This document shows, piece after piece, positions 45,618 through 56,165 of a DNA stretch of 64,000 nucleotides. The stretch spans positions 310,001 through 374,000 of the forward strand of contig JAHRHY010000004.1 of the NCBI GenBank assembly GCA_019671135.1. The letters run 5' to 3'. The stretch's first letter is position 1. The number at the start of each line of letters is the position of its first letter. Position numbers and translations under genes: made by a program. Under the pieces are notes generated by a model. That model made no database searches, was not told the DNA's origin, and was given only the letters and a program-made list of their open reading frames with translations. The stretch comes from Linnemannia hyalina. Taxonomy: Eukaryota > Mortierellomycota > Mortierellomycetes > Mortierellales > Mortierellaceae.

Positions 45618-46578
45618 TAGGCTGGGTCTTCCTTTAGTTGTAAATTGAGAAGGATATGAACTATGTACGCATGGGTTTTCCTATCCTCTCCATTAAAGGT
45701 AGACGCGTTACCACCTTAACTACATCTCCACCAGCACTAGTAATCGGGCCTTCCTTCCTTCCTTCCTTAATTATGCCCCCTGTATAGTAATATCTTTCTC
45801 TCTTTCTTCATGGATCGCTCATCCCTCCTTTTCAGTACCCTTCGTCCTTGGGCATTTCATCTTTTTTAGATCGGCGTCTGCCGCTCCCTTGTATATGAAG
45901 CTGCACCGCTCTTTGTCCATGCACCCGCAATACCCTTTGCTCAAGCGCCTGTACCACTCCTTTTCTATGCACCAGCACTAGCCTTTTGTATGCGCATATC
46001 CTATGCACCAGCACCAGTCCCAGTCAATGCACCTGTACCATGCGCCTAAACCTTTCCGTGTCGACTGTATCGTATATATGTACCGGTGGCAATATATGCA
46101 TCCAAACCGCTTTTCGTCCCTACTCACCATCTTCTTTAGACTACTTCTGTAATATTGTAGCTCCACCTTTTCGATCTACACTTTCTTTTCTCTCCCCAAA
46201 CGTGTCTTTTCATACAGAACAGCGACTACCACAGAATGCACAGAGCGAAACAGAGCATTTATTTCAGATTGAGACGCTGACAAAAGTAACCTTCCTACCG
46301 CAAGTTTGAAACGCGTTGTGCCTCTCCTATCTCTCTCTTGTTCCCATTTGTTGCTTACTCCCTTATTCACACCCCCTACTTTGCTGCTATTACAATATGC
46401 GACTCCTTTGTACAATTAACAGTATTAGTTATTGCACCTCTCTACTTCATTCATTGCCTTTTCTCTTGCTTTGTCGCTATTGCAGGTACCAGTATTTTGT
46501 AAATCGCTGTTTTGATAATGCCTGAAAGGATATGACAGAGTTCATTCTTTTAGCACGCTCTTGGGATTGGCTTACCTT

Positions 46579-47072
46579 GCGGCCCCTCCATGTGCAGAGG
46601 ATATAAAAAAGCATATAAAAAATATCCAAAGCCCAAGGAACGGAGTGTTGACTTCCATAACTGACATATCTCTTCATAGTGGGCAACAGAACACAGAATA
46701 AAATAGCAATAGACAGCACAATATTTTTTAAAATGTAATCTCTCCCCTGTATTTCGCCCCAAGATACAGTTGAGAGTACAAGTGCTTTAGATGATCACAT
46801 ACAAGAACTACTCTGCTGAATCTTGCAGTGAGGGGTACAGTTTAATAGTAGATGAAGACATTCAAGAGATTGGTGTGCAAAAAATAAGAAGACTTTGTTG
46901 TTTGAATAATATCATGGTGTTTAGTAGGATAGTTAAACAAAAAATGTTACAATGGTTGTCTTACATGCTTGGTATCATATATACATTCTCATCTCATAGT
47001 CGCTATGGATATCGTCGAGATCTACAGAGATGTAACAAACACCATATGATAATTTGGACGTGAAAGGCCTCC
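46579..47072 (+). mobile_element. 495-bp MITE-like element, copy 3
   Basis: Same unit with more substitutions than copies 1 and 4, flanked by a perfect CTT duplication (46576-46578 and 47073-47075). A 90-codon frame inside (46791-47063) remains open, as in copies 1 and 4, despite several amino-acid changes. Confidence 0.85.
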
Positions 47073-47518
47073 CTTGCATTCAAGATACCGCAATAGAACT
47101 CGCGTTCTTGGCGGCATCATACCGGTGCGTTTCCTAAGTGTCTCTTTCGTCATATCGACTCTTTTTAAAAAAAATTAACATTGACGGTAGTAGAAGTATT
47201 AAGCACACACATTCTCATTTACGTCAGTGCTTAAGCAACCCTTAGATTTCACTATATTACAGTCGAGCAGCTCTCTAAAAAGAGCGCCATATGAGTATTA
47301 CATGTCAGAATATCCAGATAATCTGACATTAGTGGAATGTCAGAATAGCATTTTCTTGAAAAAGATAGTTTGACAGCTCATGTCAGATTAGCCAGGAAAA
47401 CATTATTCTGACATCCAATGAAAAAAATATGGTTAAGTCAGATTATCTCATAAAAGCTTATTCTGACATTACAGTCAGATTAGTTATTCTGACATCTAAT
47501 GTCAGTTTATCTTATTCC

Positions 47519-47945
47519 GCTGCTGCCCTAGCGACACCTGGGGGCTCGTTCCTCTCTTTTTTCTTTTTTTTTGGTTTGGGGTTTCCTCAAGCAGAACGCC
47601 CGAGGTAGAGCCAAGGGTCGTCCTCCTTGTCAAGTTGTGCTTTGTCTGTTCGTGTTCGCGGGGGGCGGCGAAAGGGACGATCTCGGGGAGAGCAGTATCT
47701 TGGATACATTTGTGTGTTGATCCAGAGGGAAGGCCAATGCAGACTCAACAATTGAGAATCTTGGCGGTATATGGAGTGCAGTTTATTTGCGCTACTTTGA
47801 TCTTGGTCAAGGGTTTGGATTTAGCCATGTGTAAACAGAAAGCTATATCTAGGTGCTAGGGAAACCTGGCTAAGGAAATGCACGGCAAGGGCGAACTATC
47901 TTTATACTTGATGGCCAGTGTCGATCTCAAGACAGATATGTTTCA
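47519..47945 (+). repeat. Inverted-repeat arm A, outside the tRNA gene
   Basis: Continues the 3' flank of the tRNA-Ala gene at 42112 after the 5.3-kb insertion. It matches 48235-48623 in reverse complement. The first 230 bp are nearly identical; beyond about 47750 there is a 31-bp length difference and increasing divergence. No gene is seen. Confidence 0.85.
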
Positions 47946-48234
47946 AGAAGTGGCCAGGGCACTCTGAAGTTATCCTTCTTGGTTCAAGTTTAGAAGGAAA
48001 AGATAAAACGCGATCAAGTGTTTGTATTCGGACATAACCATCGAAAACATCGGAGAAAAGAAGCCCAAATTTATGTGGCTATACGGGGAAATAAAAGTAG
48101 TTTAATTAATTAATTAAACTATCATTTGAAGGCACTGTCACACAATGCTTCCTTTTTCTTTTTCATTGTTGTTCTTTAACTAATTACTTTTTTTTCCCAT
48201 CCGCGTGCACTGCTCACATACATTCTAGCCACCG
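47946..48234. other. Central spacer of the inverted duplication
   Basis: About 290 bp not shared between the arms. It contains an AT palindrome around 48100-48120 (AGTTTAATTAATTAATTAAACT), a plausible fold-back point, and a T-rich tract near 48190. No gene. Confidence 0.5.
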
Positions 48235-48659
48235 CTTCAAAGCATTCCTGTCATGGGATCAACGCTGGCCATCAAATATAAAGAAGTTTCACTCCTAGCC
48301 ATTCCATTTGTTTCCCTAGCACTTTGCTTTCAGTTGACACAAGGCTAAATCCAAACCCTTGGCCAAGATCAAAGCAGCGCAAATAAAATTGTTGAGTCTG
48401 CATTGGCCTTCCCTCTGGATCAACACACAAATGTATCCAAGATACTGCTCTCCCCGAGATCGTCCCTTTCGCCGCCCCCCGCGAACACGAACAGACAAAG
48501 CACAACTTGACAAGGAGGACGACCCTTGGCTCTACCTCAGGCGTTCTGCTTGAGGAAACCCCAAACCAAAAAAAAAGAAAAAAGAGAGGAACGAGCCCCC
48601 ATGTGTCGCTAGGGCAGCAGCAACCTAGCTGACCAAAACGAATCAAAAAGAATTGAAGT
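48235..48659 (-). repeat. Inverted-repeat arm B, outside the tRNA gene
   Basis: Reverse complement of 42185-42231 joined to 47519-47945. Here the GCTGCTGCC site is empty, which defines the 5.3-kb insertion in arm A. Immediately adjacent is the second tRNA-Ala gene. Confidence 0.87.
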
Positions 48660-48732
48660 TGGAGAACCTGGGCATCGATCCCAGTGCCTCTCGCATGCTA
48701 AGCGAGCGCTCTACCATTTGAGCTAGATCCCC
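48660..48732 (-). tRNA. tRNA-Ala (anticodon AGC), second copy
   Basis: Identical to the tRNA at 42112 and on the opposite strand. Its first base abuts the 3' end of LINE copy 2. The 47 bp after it are also identical to those after the first tRNA, so the two genes are duplicates rather than independent tRNA-Ala genes. Confidence 0.93.
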
Positions 48733-49301
48733 GACGGTTGTTACACCTCGGGTATGTTTAATTTCGGGTCATTCAGAACTCCTCCGTCTGGTTCCCGCTA
48801 CCTAATTTTTGCGACGCCACCAAAAAAGGGCTGATAAAAAATGCTACTCTAGGATTTAAGGTGTAAAAAAATGTAGGGAGGGGACAGTGGGAAAAAGAGG
48901 GAGGGGGAATCCAAGTTGGAAGTTATAGTACAGGGCGAAGGTAAGGATGGGGGAGGGGGTGGATCTCGGCTCGGGGGGGTGTTAGAGCTGTTGGGCAGGC
49001 ATCGCCGCCTTGGTACGGTGCCTGTTGGTCTTGTGTGAACCAAAAAAAAGCCGTTGACTGCTTGTTCAGAGTGTTTCCGCTGCTTAAACGGGTGAGATCC
49101 ATGTCCTCTGTGTCTGTGATCTGATACGGAGGTGAGCATGAGCGTTTCAGGCTCGAGGGTAGTGACGTTGAGGCTTGTGTGTGTGTTTGGTGTTTCTGTG
49201 GGTTTGTGTTTGCGGGTTTGGAGGAGAGGAGGGGAAAAGGATAATAGAAATAGTGAAAAAGAGATTAGAGATAGAAAAAGAGAAAGAGAAAGAATAAAAA
49301 A

Positions 49302-49338
<37 letters not shown>

Positions 49339-49507
49339 AAAAGGTCAAGCGAAAGGCGAAAGGGAGGGTATATAGACGCTTGACGTAGAGATACAGAGAA
49401 ATGAGAAAGAAAGAAAGAGAAAGAAAAAAAAAAAAAAAAAAAAAAACAAAAAAAAGGAAATCTATACTAATTAATCCTGCTGGCTGCCCGTTCTCCTCCT
49501 GCTCATG

Positions 49508-52500
49508 TTATGGTGGTTGGAATGCGTCTCCGAACTGAGGTCCCTTCTTGGTCACCTTGATATGTGGTGTGTGGTGCCACATCTCATAAAAGGCGTTCTT
49601 GCCCGCGTGCGGGTCCATCGGTGCCTCCTCTTCTCGGATCGGCCTTGTTGCGTTCTTCTTGTCCTGCTGCTCCGCTCGAATCCACTCCTCCATGCCTCTG
49701 GTACGGCAATTCTGGAGAAAAATCGACTGTAGCGCGCCTGGCTCGAGTTGCTCTCCTGCTCCCAGCTTGGAAAAGGTAACATATATCGACCAGAGTGCTG
49801 CTGTTTGCAGGTGGTATACAAGAGGGTAGTCATTCATGTTGTCTCGTTCAGGCCAACAAAAAATCCTGTCCTGGGCGGTGCGAGACAAGTCGTTGAGGTC
49901 AGGGTAAATAGTCTTGATGAGGTCATGCAAGCTGTCCCAGTGTGTCGCCAACTCTGGACAGTCGTGAAAGGCATGACGGTTGTCTTCACTCGCTCCTGTA
50001 TCGCACCGTCTACATGTACCGTCCGTATCCGCTTCCTTGTAGTGCTTGCGGATATTGTTGGTGGTCACCCTGTTATAGGCCAGCTTGTATAGAAGGTCGT
50101 GTTCCTTGCGACGTAGGTTCGTGTTGTGTACTCGGTCCCAGATCAACTTCCACTGCGCAGCCGTCCAGTCCCATGGGAAAGAGGCTTGGCCCGGGTTAGC
50201 GAGCTTGTCGGCAATGGTGATGGGCTGGGGGAGCTCAAGTCCGCTGACGATTGTGCTTCGTGCTTTGCGGACAGAAAATTCTTTGAGGGGTGACTTGTGT
50301 TTACCAAAAAGAATGGCTTCCCTTGGATCCGAGTCTGTAGTGGTTCCGTCCTTGAGTAACGCCTTGACCTTTGTCCATGACATGAGGATGTGGTGGGTGA
50401 GGGTGTCGGCTTTTCTGGACTTGATGGCTTGGGGTGTTGGGTTTTGTTGCATCTTTGTTGGTGGTAGTGCCGCAAAGTGTGTGATAGGTGTGTCTTGTTG
50501 AATAAGGGGGCGGGTGTACTGGGCAACAGTCTCAAAGGTGTGCTGCCATTTTACTCCTGGCCGTTCCGTCTTCCAACGAGCAATCCACTTTGCCTTGAGG
50601 GCAAGGACTTGAGAGCGAGGGTGGATAAGACCCCATCCTCCGTCCTTTTTTGGCTTGAAAAATGTATCCAGCGAGATACGGACTTTTCTGCCATGCCACA
50701 GCACGTCCCTTAGGATATTTTCTATTTGGTCGTAAAAATTGTTTGTAAAGGGGTAGAACGGTGAACAGTGCCATAGTTTGGATAACAGATATGTGTTCAA
50801 GACAGTGACTCTGCCCTGAATGGTGAGACCGCGCAGCCGCCAGGCTGCGGTCGATCCCTTCAGGTCATTAATAAGTCTCTTTTCGATCACTTCCAGGTTA
50901 AATCCATTAACGGACAGTTCTACACCTAGATGTGTGAATGGTGCTCCATATCTTTCCCAATTTGTGAGGTGATCAAAATTGAAATAGTGTTGGGCCCAAG
51001 GTTGTAGTGGTATGAGTGCTGTCTTGTCCTTGTTTACCTTGGCTCCTGATGCAAGTTCATGTAGAGCCAAGGCCCCCATCACTACTTCCTCATCCCCTCT
51101 GGAGATGGACAGGGTGGTGTCATCTGCAAAAGCGTTCACTTTGGAGGCGTCACCGTTCGGGAGCAGGGTACCACGAGCTCTCTGGCTGTAGTACCTAAGA
51201 AAGGGTTCAAGAACAAAGTTGAATAGTAGTGGTGCTAGTGGATCGCCTTGTCTCAGTCCTCGTTCAATTTGAAAAGGCTGGGTCATGCGTCCATTGACAA
51301 TGATTCTGCTCGACGGATTAGTATAGCATCGAGTAATCCACGTCCTGAAGCGGTCTCCAAAGCCAAAGGCTTTGAGCGCTTCATGAAGATACTTCCATTC
51401 TACTCTGTCATATGCCTTTTCTTGGTCGAGACTAAGAAGGGCATCAGCAGGGAGGTCGGGGCGTGGGTGTCTCTCCATCGCGTCATTCAGATCCAAAAAT
51501 TGGAGAATGCGATGTTGTGCCAACTGTTCGTCTGTGATTTGTTTCTGCACATGCTGCATCAAAAGATGCATATTAAGTACGTTGTCATGACCCTGCCTGC
51601 CCTTGACAAAACCTGTTTGCCAGGGCTGGAGAAGGTAGGTGGCGACCTTGTTGACTCGTTCTGTCAGTGCTTTTGTAAAAATTTTGTAGTCGCACCCAGA
51701 AAGGGATATAGGGCGATAATTTTTGCACAACGATCGTTCTCCTTTTTTAAAAAAAAGGGCGACGGCCGACTTTTTGGTCGACGGGGGCAGGTCAAAATCC
51801 TCTTTCGTTGCCTCGTTGTATACTTGTGTCAGCAGGCCGGATAGCATGTCCTTGAATGTCTTGTAGAATTCAAAAGGTATACCGTCCTCACCTGGCGCTT
51901 TGCGGTTTGCACTCATATCAATTGCTTTTTCTATCTCGACCGGGCTCAAGTCACTGTCCAGAATGGCGACATGCTGGGCTGTGACCTGAGGAAGATCCCG
52001 GAGGAGAGCTGATCTAGCCATCGCGTCTGAGCCTTGTGATGTGTATATGGTCTTCCAAAAGTCCCTGACTACTTCTTCTCTCTCCTCGGTTGTGGAGGTA
52101 AAAGTGCCGTCTGGTTTCTTTAAGTGTGGAATTAATTTTTTCGCTCTTGATCCTTGCAAGACCCGTGTAAAGTAAGGAGAGGGGATCTCTCCTTCTTCTA
52201 TCCACTTTACCCTGGCCAAGATAGCGAGACGCTCTAGAGACTGTTGTTCGAGATCAATAGCCTCCGCCGTGAGGCGGGCATAAGTGTCTGCTGCGTCCTG
52301 GTCAGAGGGGTCTGCAATCAATTGCTCGTTTGTCTGTTTCATTTTTCGTTCAATGGTGTGTTTCTTTTGGATTTGTTTTTTTCGCTCCTTTTTTCCAAAT
52401 TCGGACGACACCTCCAGAATCCTTTCCTTTGCTCTATCCCAGAACTCGAACGCTTTTTCCTCTGGGATGGAAATGCGTGAGGACATGAGATCATCCCACA

Positions 52501-53338
52501 ATTGTCGGATAAGAGTAATGTACTCTGGATTCTTAAGGTGGCGGACATCGATCGCACGCTTGCGATCGTCGTCTGCAATGGTCTCGGTGGATGACAGTTG
52601 ACAAGAGACGACCGCATGGTCGCTCTGTATACCTGTGCACACTGTGACTTTTGCATCTGAGGCAATTGGAAATAAGGTTGGGGTTGAGACAAAAATGTAA
52701 TCAATGCGTGTTTGCACAATCTCACTTTTGTCTGCCCCTATTTTTCTGTGTTTGGTTCGACAGGTGAACCGACCGGCTTTTGTAGGGCCTCCCTCTTCCA
52801 CTGGTGGCATAGTATCTCTCAAGTCGAGACGAGTGAGAATATTCTCAAGGTGGTGCCAGTGGGAGCGGTTGCGTTGCCCCGCCTGCAGGGCGGGCAAGCG
52901 ATCGTTCTGTATGTCTTTGTATGTGTTGAAGTCACCTCCAATAACCAGTCGTTGATGTTGGAGTACATCGACTGGGAATCGAAGGAGAAATGCTCTTCTT
53001 TGGTTGTGGTCAGAGGGGGCGTACACACTTGCAAAGCGGTATTCTACCCCGTCTACTAAAAAGTCAAAGTAGACGATACGACCGTTCTCCAGCGTGTGGC
53101 ACTTGTCTGCATCCATCTTGATGTGTTTTGATTTGATCAGAATGGCCGTATGCTGGGAAAAATAGCTCTCTCGAGCCCATTCTCTCCTCCATTCGGGAAT
53201 CTGGTTGTCTTTAGGGTTACACTCTTGTAGCGCAATAATGTCAAACGGTTGTGTTTTGAGCCAGCGGAACAAGTTCTGCCGTTTTCTCGTATCCACAACA
53301 CGATTGCAATTAAATGATGCAAATGATAGACTGGTCAT
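49508..53338 (-). CDS. LINE copy 2 ORF2: intact endonuclease-reverse transcriptase
   Basis: 1276 residues from ATG at 53338. Residues 1-255 are an APE-type endonuclease (FNCNRV, LQECNP, GGDFNTY, SDHAVVSC). The reverse transcriptase spans about 450-800, with NYRPISL near 540, LRQGDPLAPLLFN, and the catalytic AFADD near 737. A conserved linker with WHGRKVRISLD and WGLIHPRS follows. A C-terminal zinc motif CRRC-x9-H-x4-C lies near 1109-1127. By family knowledge the endonuclease nicks the target and the RT copies element RNA onto the exposed 3' end (target-primed reverse transcription). This is the only unbroken ORF2 in the window and could be active if expressed, but its own ORF1 is disrupted. 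Confidence 0.95.
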   Translation of the reverse strand: MTSLSFASFNCNRVVDTRKRQNLFRWLKTQPFDIIALQECNPKDNQIPEWRREWARESYFSQHTAILIKSKHIKMDADKCHTLENGRIVYFDFLVDGVEYRFASVYAPSDHNQRRAFLLRFPVDVLQHQRLVIGGDFNTYKDIQNDRLPALQAGQRNRSHWHHLENILTRLDLRDTMPPVEEGGPTKAGRFTCRTKHRKIGADKSEIVQTRIDYIFVSTPTLFPIASDAKVTVCTGIQSDHAVVSCQLSSTETIADDDRKRAIDVRHLKNPEYITLIRQLWDDLMSSRISIPEEKAFEFWDRAKERILEVSSEFGKKERKKQIQKKHTIERKMKQTNEQLIADPSDQDAADTYARLTAEAIDLEQQSLERLAILARVKWIEEGEIPSPYFTRVLQGSRAKKLIPHLKKPDGTFTSTTEEREEVVRDFWKTIYTSQGSDAMARSALLRDLPQVTAQHVAILDSDLSPVEIEKAIDMSANRKAPGEDGIPFEFYKTFKDMLSGLLTQVYNEATKEDFDLPPSTKKSAVALFFKKGERSLCKNYRPISLSGCDYKIFTKALTERVNKVATYLLQPWQTGFVKGRQGHDNVLNMHLLMQHVQKQITDEQLAQHRILQFLDLNDAMERHPRPDLPADALLSLDQEKAYDRVEWKYLHEALKAFGFGDRFRTWITRCYTNPSSRIIVNGRMTQPFQIERGLRQGDPLAPLLFNFVLEPFLRYYSQRARGTLLPNGDASKVNAFADDTTLSISRGDEEVVMGALALHELASGAKVNKDKTALIPLQPWAQHYFNFDHLTNWERYGAPFTHLGVELSVNGFNLEVIEKRLINDLKGSTAAWRLRGLTIQGRVTVLNTYLLSKLWHCSPFYPFTNNFYDQIENILRDVLWHGRKVRISLDTFFKPKKDGGWGLIHPRSQVLALKAKWIARWKTERPGVKWQHTFETVAQYTRPLIQQDTPITHFAALPPTKMQQNPTPQAIKSRKADTLTHHILMSWTKVKALLKDGTTTDSDPREAILFGKHKSPLKEFSVRKARSTIVSGLELPQPITIADKLANPGQASFPWDWTAAQWKLIWDRVHNTNLRRKEHDLLYKLAYNRVTTNNIRKHYKEADTDGTCRRCDTGASEDNRHAFHDCPELATHWDSLHDLIKTIYPDLNDLSRTAQDRIFCWPERDNMNDYPLVYHLQTAALWSIYVTFSKLGAGEQLEPGALQSIFLQNCRTRGMEEWIRAEQQDKKNATRPIREEEAPMDPHAGKNAFYEMWHHTPHIKVTKKGPQFGDAFQPP

Positions 53339-55261
53339 TAGAAAAAAAATATATCAATGAAAAACAAAGATCTAAATAAAGATAGACAGAAAAAACGGAT
53401 GATAAAGAAAAGGGTAAACTTCTTTTTATTGATCCATATCTCCACCACCTCCATTCTGTTCTAGTTCTCTTTGGGCTTCTTCTCTTTCTGCCGCGGTCCA
53501 GAGACGATCGAGACTATCGCCCATGTCGTCGTCCTCATCGTCATCGGTCTGTAAGTGGTTGTGCTGTTGTTTGTTCGTAGTATCATGGGCGTCGCATTCA
53601 ACACCTGAGGGTGGTACGCTAGCCTTCTGATGGGGTGATGCTGGCGTGCTGCTGCTGCTGCCGGAGCTGCTGCTGCTGCTACCATCACTAGAAGTAGCTG
53701 GGGGGCCAGAAGTGCCTTGAGCATTAAAGACAAAGGCCTCTGCATGTGTGGACGCGACACCAAACCACCCCTGGGTTTGAGCCTGGGGTGTAGATGGGTC
53801 CACAACTTGCATTGGTGCAGCCTGTTGTTCTCTGTTGCTTGCGGGCGCGACCTGCTGATGGGGTACAGGATTGAAGCTCAGAGCGGGCTTCGTCCCATTC
53901 AACCCTTCAGCTTGGACAGGAGGCCTCTGTTGGGGTACGGATGCATTGGTCACGGGGACCTTGCTTCCATTCAACCCAGCAGCCTGCGGTGCAGGAGTGG
54001 TGGCCTGTCCAGCGGTCTTTGTCTTCTTCTTCCTTGGCTTCTTCTTCTTGGGGGCGCCATCCAGGGACCTAGGTCTCTTGTGGTCCTGAGGGTCCTGGCC
54101 GGAGGGCCCCAGGTCCTTGATGGTGGGTTTTGGCGCATGACGGATCTGAAATCCATCCTGGTCCGGCGCCGAGATTCTCTTTGATCCCTGCTCCTTGTTG
54201 TTGTTGTTGCTGTTGCTGTTGCTGTTGCTCTTGCTGTTGTTGTTGTTGTTGCTTTTGTTGGGTTGTTGTCTGTTGCTGTTGTTGCCTCTGCTACTACTAC
54301 CGAGTTGGTTGACTGTAGGCGTTCCCTCCATGAAGCGGTACGACATGATGGTTTTAGTCAGCAGGGGTGTGTTGCTCAGGGCGAGGCTTGCTGTTGCCTT
54401 GCTGCAGCTTCTAGAGTCGTGTCCAGTAATGCCGCATCCCACGCAGAAGGCCGGGGCGTTTCTCCAGAAGAAGTACGTGTTCCAGCGGAGAAAGTTGGCG
54501 ATCCTGGGCAGCTGTGGGTTGGACGGGATGTTCTCATGGAACGTGAGTCGAAAGGATATGTTACCGTCCTTGATTGTGTGTGTTGGGTGTCGAATGTACC
54601 CAAAGCTGATGTTGTCAACGGTCCCATGGTTACCGAAGATAGCCGTCAGTTCGGTCTGGATCTGTTCCAGATTTTTGGTGGAGGCGATGTTGTTGGCGAA
54701 GATCGTCTCCTCCACTCCCGAGGTGTACACCGTCTTGGATGGCTGAATCCAGAAGGTGGTTGTGATCTCCAGGGGGATGTTAAGGGCAAAGTCAAACTCA
54801 GCCTTATCCTCGAAAATCGCTGCCATATATTTATGGACTTGGTCGAATCGCAGCTCCGTCACGCCTCTGACTTGGTCTGCGATGGCATTCATCACCTGGG
54901 TGTATGTGATGCCCTGGGGCGTGTCCTTCTTGCCGGGAAGGGTGTAGGCCAGGACATAGTCGTCCCTGAACACGGTCGCGGGGAGCGTGTCTGCTACTGG
55001 GCGATACTTGCCCGCTGCAGCCTTTTTCGCCCATGTTGCTGTTGACTCCAGGGGTGGGCGAAACACAACCGGTTGTTGCTGTTGTTGTTGTAGTTGTCGT
55101 TGTTGCTGTTGTTGATGCTGTTGCTGTTGTGGTGGGTTCGAGGTGTCGGGGGTTGAATTCGACTTTTGGTGGATGGGTGGAAGAGTCCCAGATCCATCCA
55201 TCGCCAACCTGGGCGCTGCAGATGCCGATCCGGTTCCAGTTTCTGGATTCGGGTCGGTACC

Positions 55262-55468
55262 TGCAACATATTAGGTTTACTATTGCTCTCTAGTTAGTCA
55301 TTCCTTGTCACCCTCTGTCACCTCTGACTTTGTATGACACTACACCTAGAAACCTAGTTGGCGACTTTGTATATATATTTAGTTGTATCATAGTAATAAC
55401 ATCAATCATCACTGCTTCAACTCTCGTCCCCGTTCTATACTTCTCTGTCCCAGTCTTCGCCTGTTGCA
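55262..55468 (+). repeat. Left LTR
   Basis: 207 bp, TG...CA ends with 7-bp inverted repeats. A TATATATA run lies at about 55370. It is identical by eye to the right LTR, implying a very recent insertion. Confidence 0.93.
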
Positions 55469-55480
55469 TGGTAGCAAAGG
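55469..55480 (+). other. Primer binding site (initiator-Met tRNA type)
   Basis: TGGTAGCAAAGG begins with zero spacing after the LTR. It fits the complement of the usual eukaryotic tRNA-iMet 3' end (CCTCTGCTACCA) except at one base. Confidence 0.75.
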
Positions 55481-55839
55481 TTACACCGATCCATCACCGC
55501 CCTCCCATTTTATCTTTATTTTTATTTTTATTTTTATTTTACCTCCCCCTCTCCACATTTTTTTTGTTGAGGGGAAAGGGAGTCTACACCTACATCCATC
55601 GGTGGAGTCCTCGCCCTTATCGCCCTTCGTTGCCGACTAAGAGCTGTTTCTCTAGAGTTAAGAAAGGTCCCTTGATCTTACTCATTAGCGCATTAGCGAC
55701 CAGTATCTTAGCCTCCCAGCCTTGTCTCCCTCTTCCTCCATCCCTCGCCCTCGCCCCTTTCTTTATCGTCTCCCAACATGCCCCTCTTGGCTCTCGACAT
55801 TCTTCATCGTCCTTAGTCTTTCCAGCTATTAGTCTCCTC

Positions 55840-56165
55840 TGCACTCAGTCTCCTCTGTTCCCAGTTTCCCTGTTCTCAGTTTCCCCTATCCCCAGTTTCC
55901 CCTGTTCTCAGTTTCCACTGTTCCCAGTTTCCCTGTTCTCAGTTTCCCCTGTTCCCAGTTTCCCTGTTCTCAGTTTCCCCTGTTCCCAGTTTCCCTGTTC
56001 TCAGTTTCCCCTGTTCCCAGTTTCCCTGTTCTCAGTTTCCCCTGTCCCCAGTTTCCCCTGTTCTCAGTTTCCCCTGTCCCCAGTTTCCCCTGTTCTCAGT
56101 TTCCCCTGTTCCCAGTTTCCCCTGTTCCCAGTTTCCCAGTCACAGCTTCCTCTGTTCTCAGTTTC
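55840..56165 (+). repeat. Minisatellite of 16-17 bp units inside the LTR element
   Basis: About 18-20 copies of variants of CCTGTTC(T/C)CAGTTTCC, followed by a more degenerate extension to about 56280. All units are C/T-rich on the element sense strand. The array makes an accidental Phe-Pro-Val-Ser-rich frame. Confidence 0.9.

Larger units (their letters stand above)
44394..46578. other. Interior of the 5.3-kb element without a recognisable gene
   Basis: About 2.2 kb of mixed composition. It contains a 20-bp perfect palindrome at 45050, a 10-bp inverted repeat at 45095, a 26-bp hairpin at 45548 and degenerate CACCAGCACC-like repeats at 45880-46040. Frames present are short and low in similarity to anything I know. 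It may itself be a patchwork of older insertions. Confidence 0.5.
42232..47518. mobile_element. 5.3-kb element with 9-bp target duplication and subterminal TGTCAGA/TCTGACA motifs
   Basis: It is flanked on both sides by GCTGCTGCC (42223-42231 and 47519-47527). The uninterrupted site is visible in the other arm of the inverted repeat (48610-48640, minus strand), where GCTGCTGCC occurs once, so the insertion is real. Ends are imperfect inverted repeats (GGATGAAGATATTCTGAC and GGAATAAGATAAACTGAC). The first and last 200-250 bp are packed with TGTCAGA and TCTGACA in both orientations, as expected for transposase-binding sites. A 9-bp duplication is typical of Mutator-like elements (family knowledge), but no transposase was recognised. 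It carries two MITEs and one broken gene, and is probably non-autonomous. Confidence 0.75.

Noticed and set aside
45650..45735. tRNA-like stretch on the minus strand (GTAGTTAAGGTGGTAACGC, a seven-base loop, a later GTTCATATCC)
   Set aside because: The D-arm-like part is suggestive, but the acceptor and T stems do not pair and the anticodon stem has a mismatch. At most it is a decayed organellar-type tRNA fragment.
43560..47072. Treating the MITE repeats as 5'-truncated LINE fragments
   Set aside because: They lack LINE sequence on either side, have their own 3-bp duplications, and the unit is absent from LINE copy 2.
47519..48659. CRISPR-like or satellite array in the centre
   Set aside because: The similarity is a single inverted pair, not regularly spaced direct repeats.
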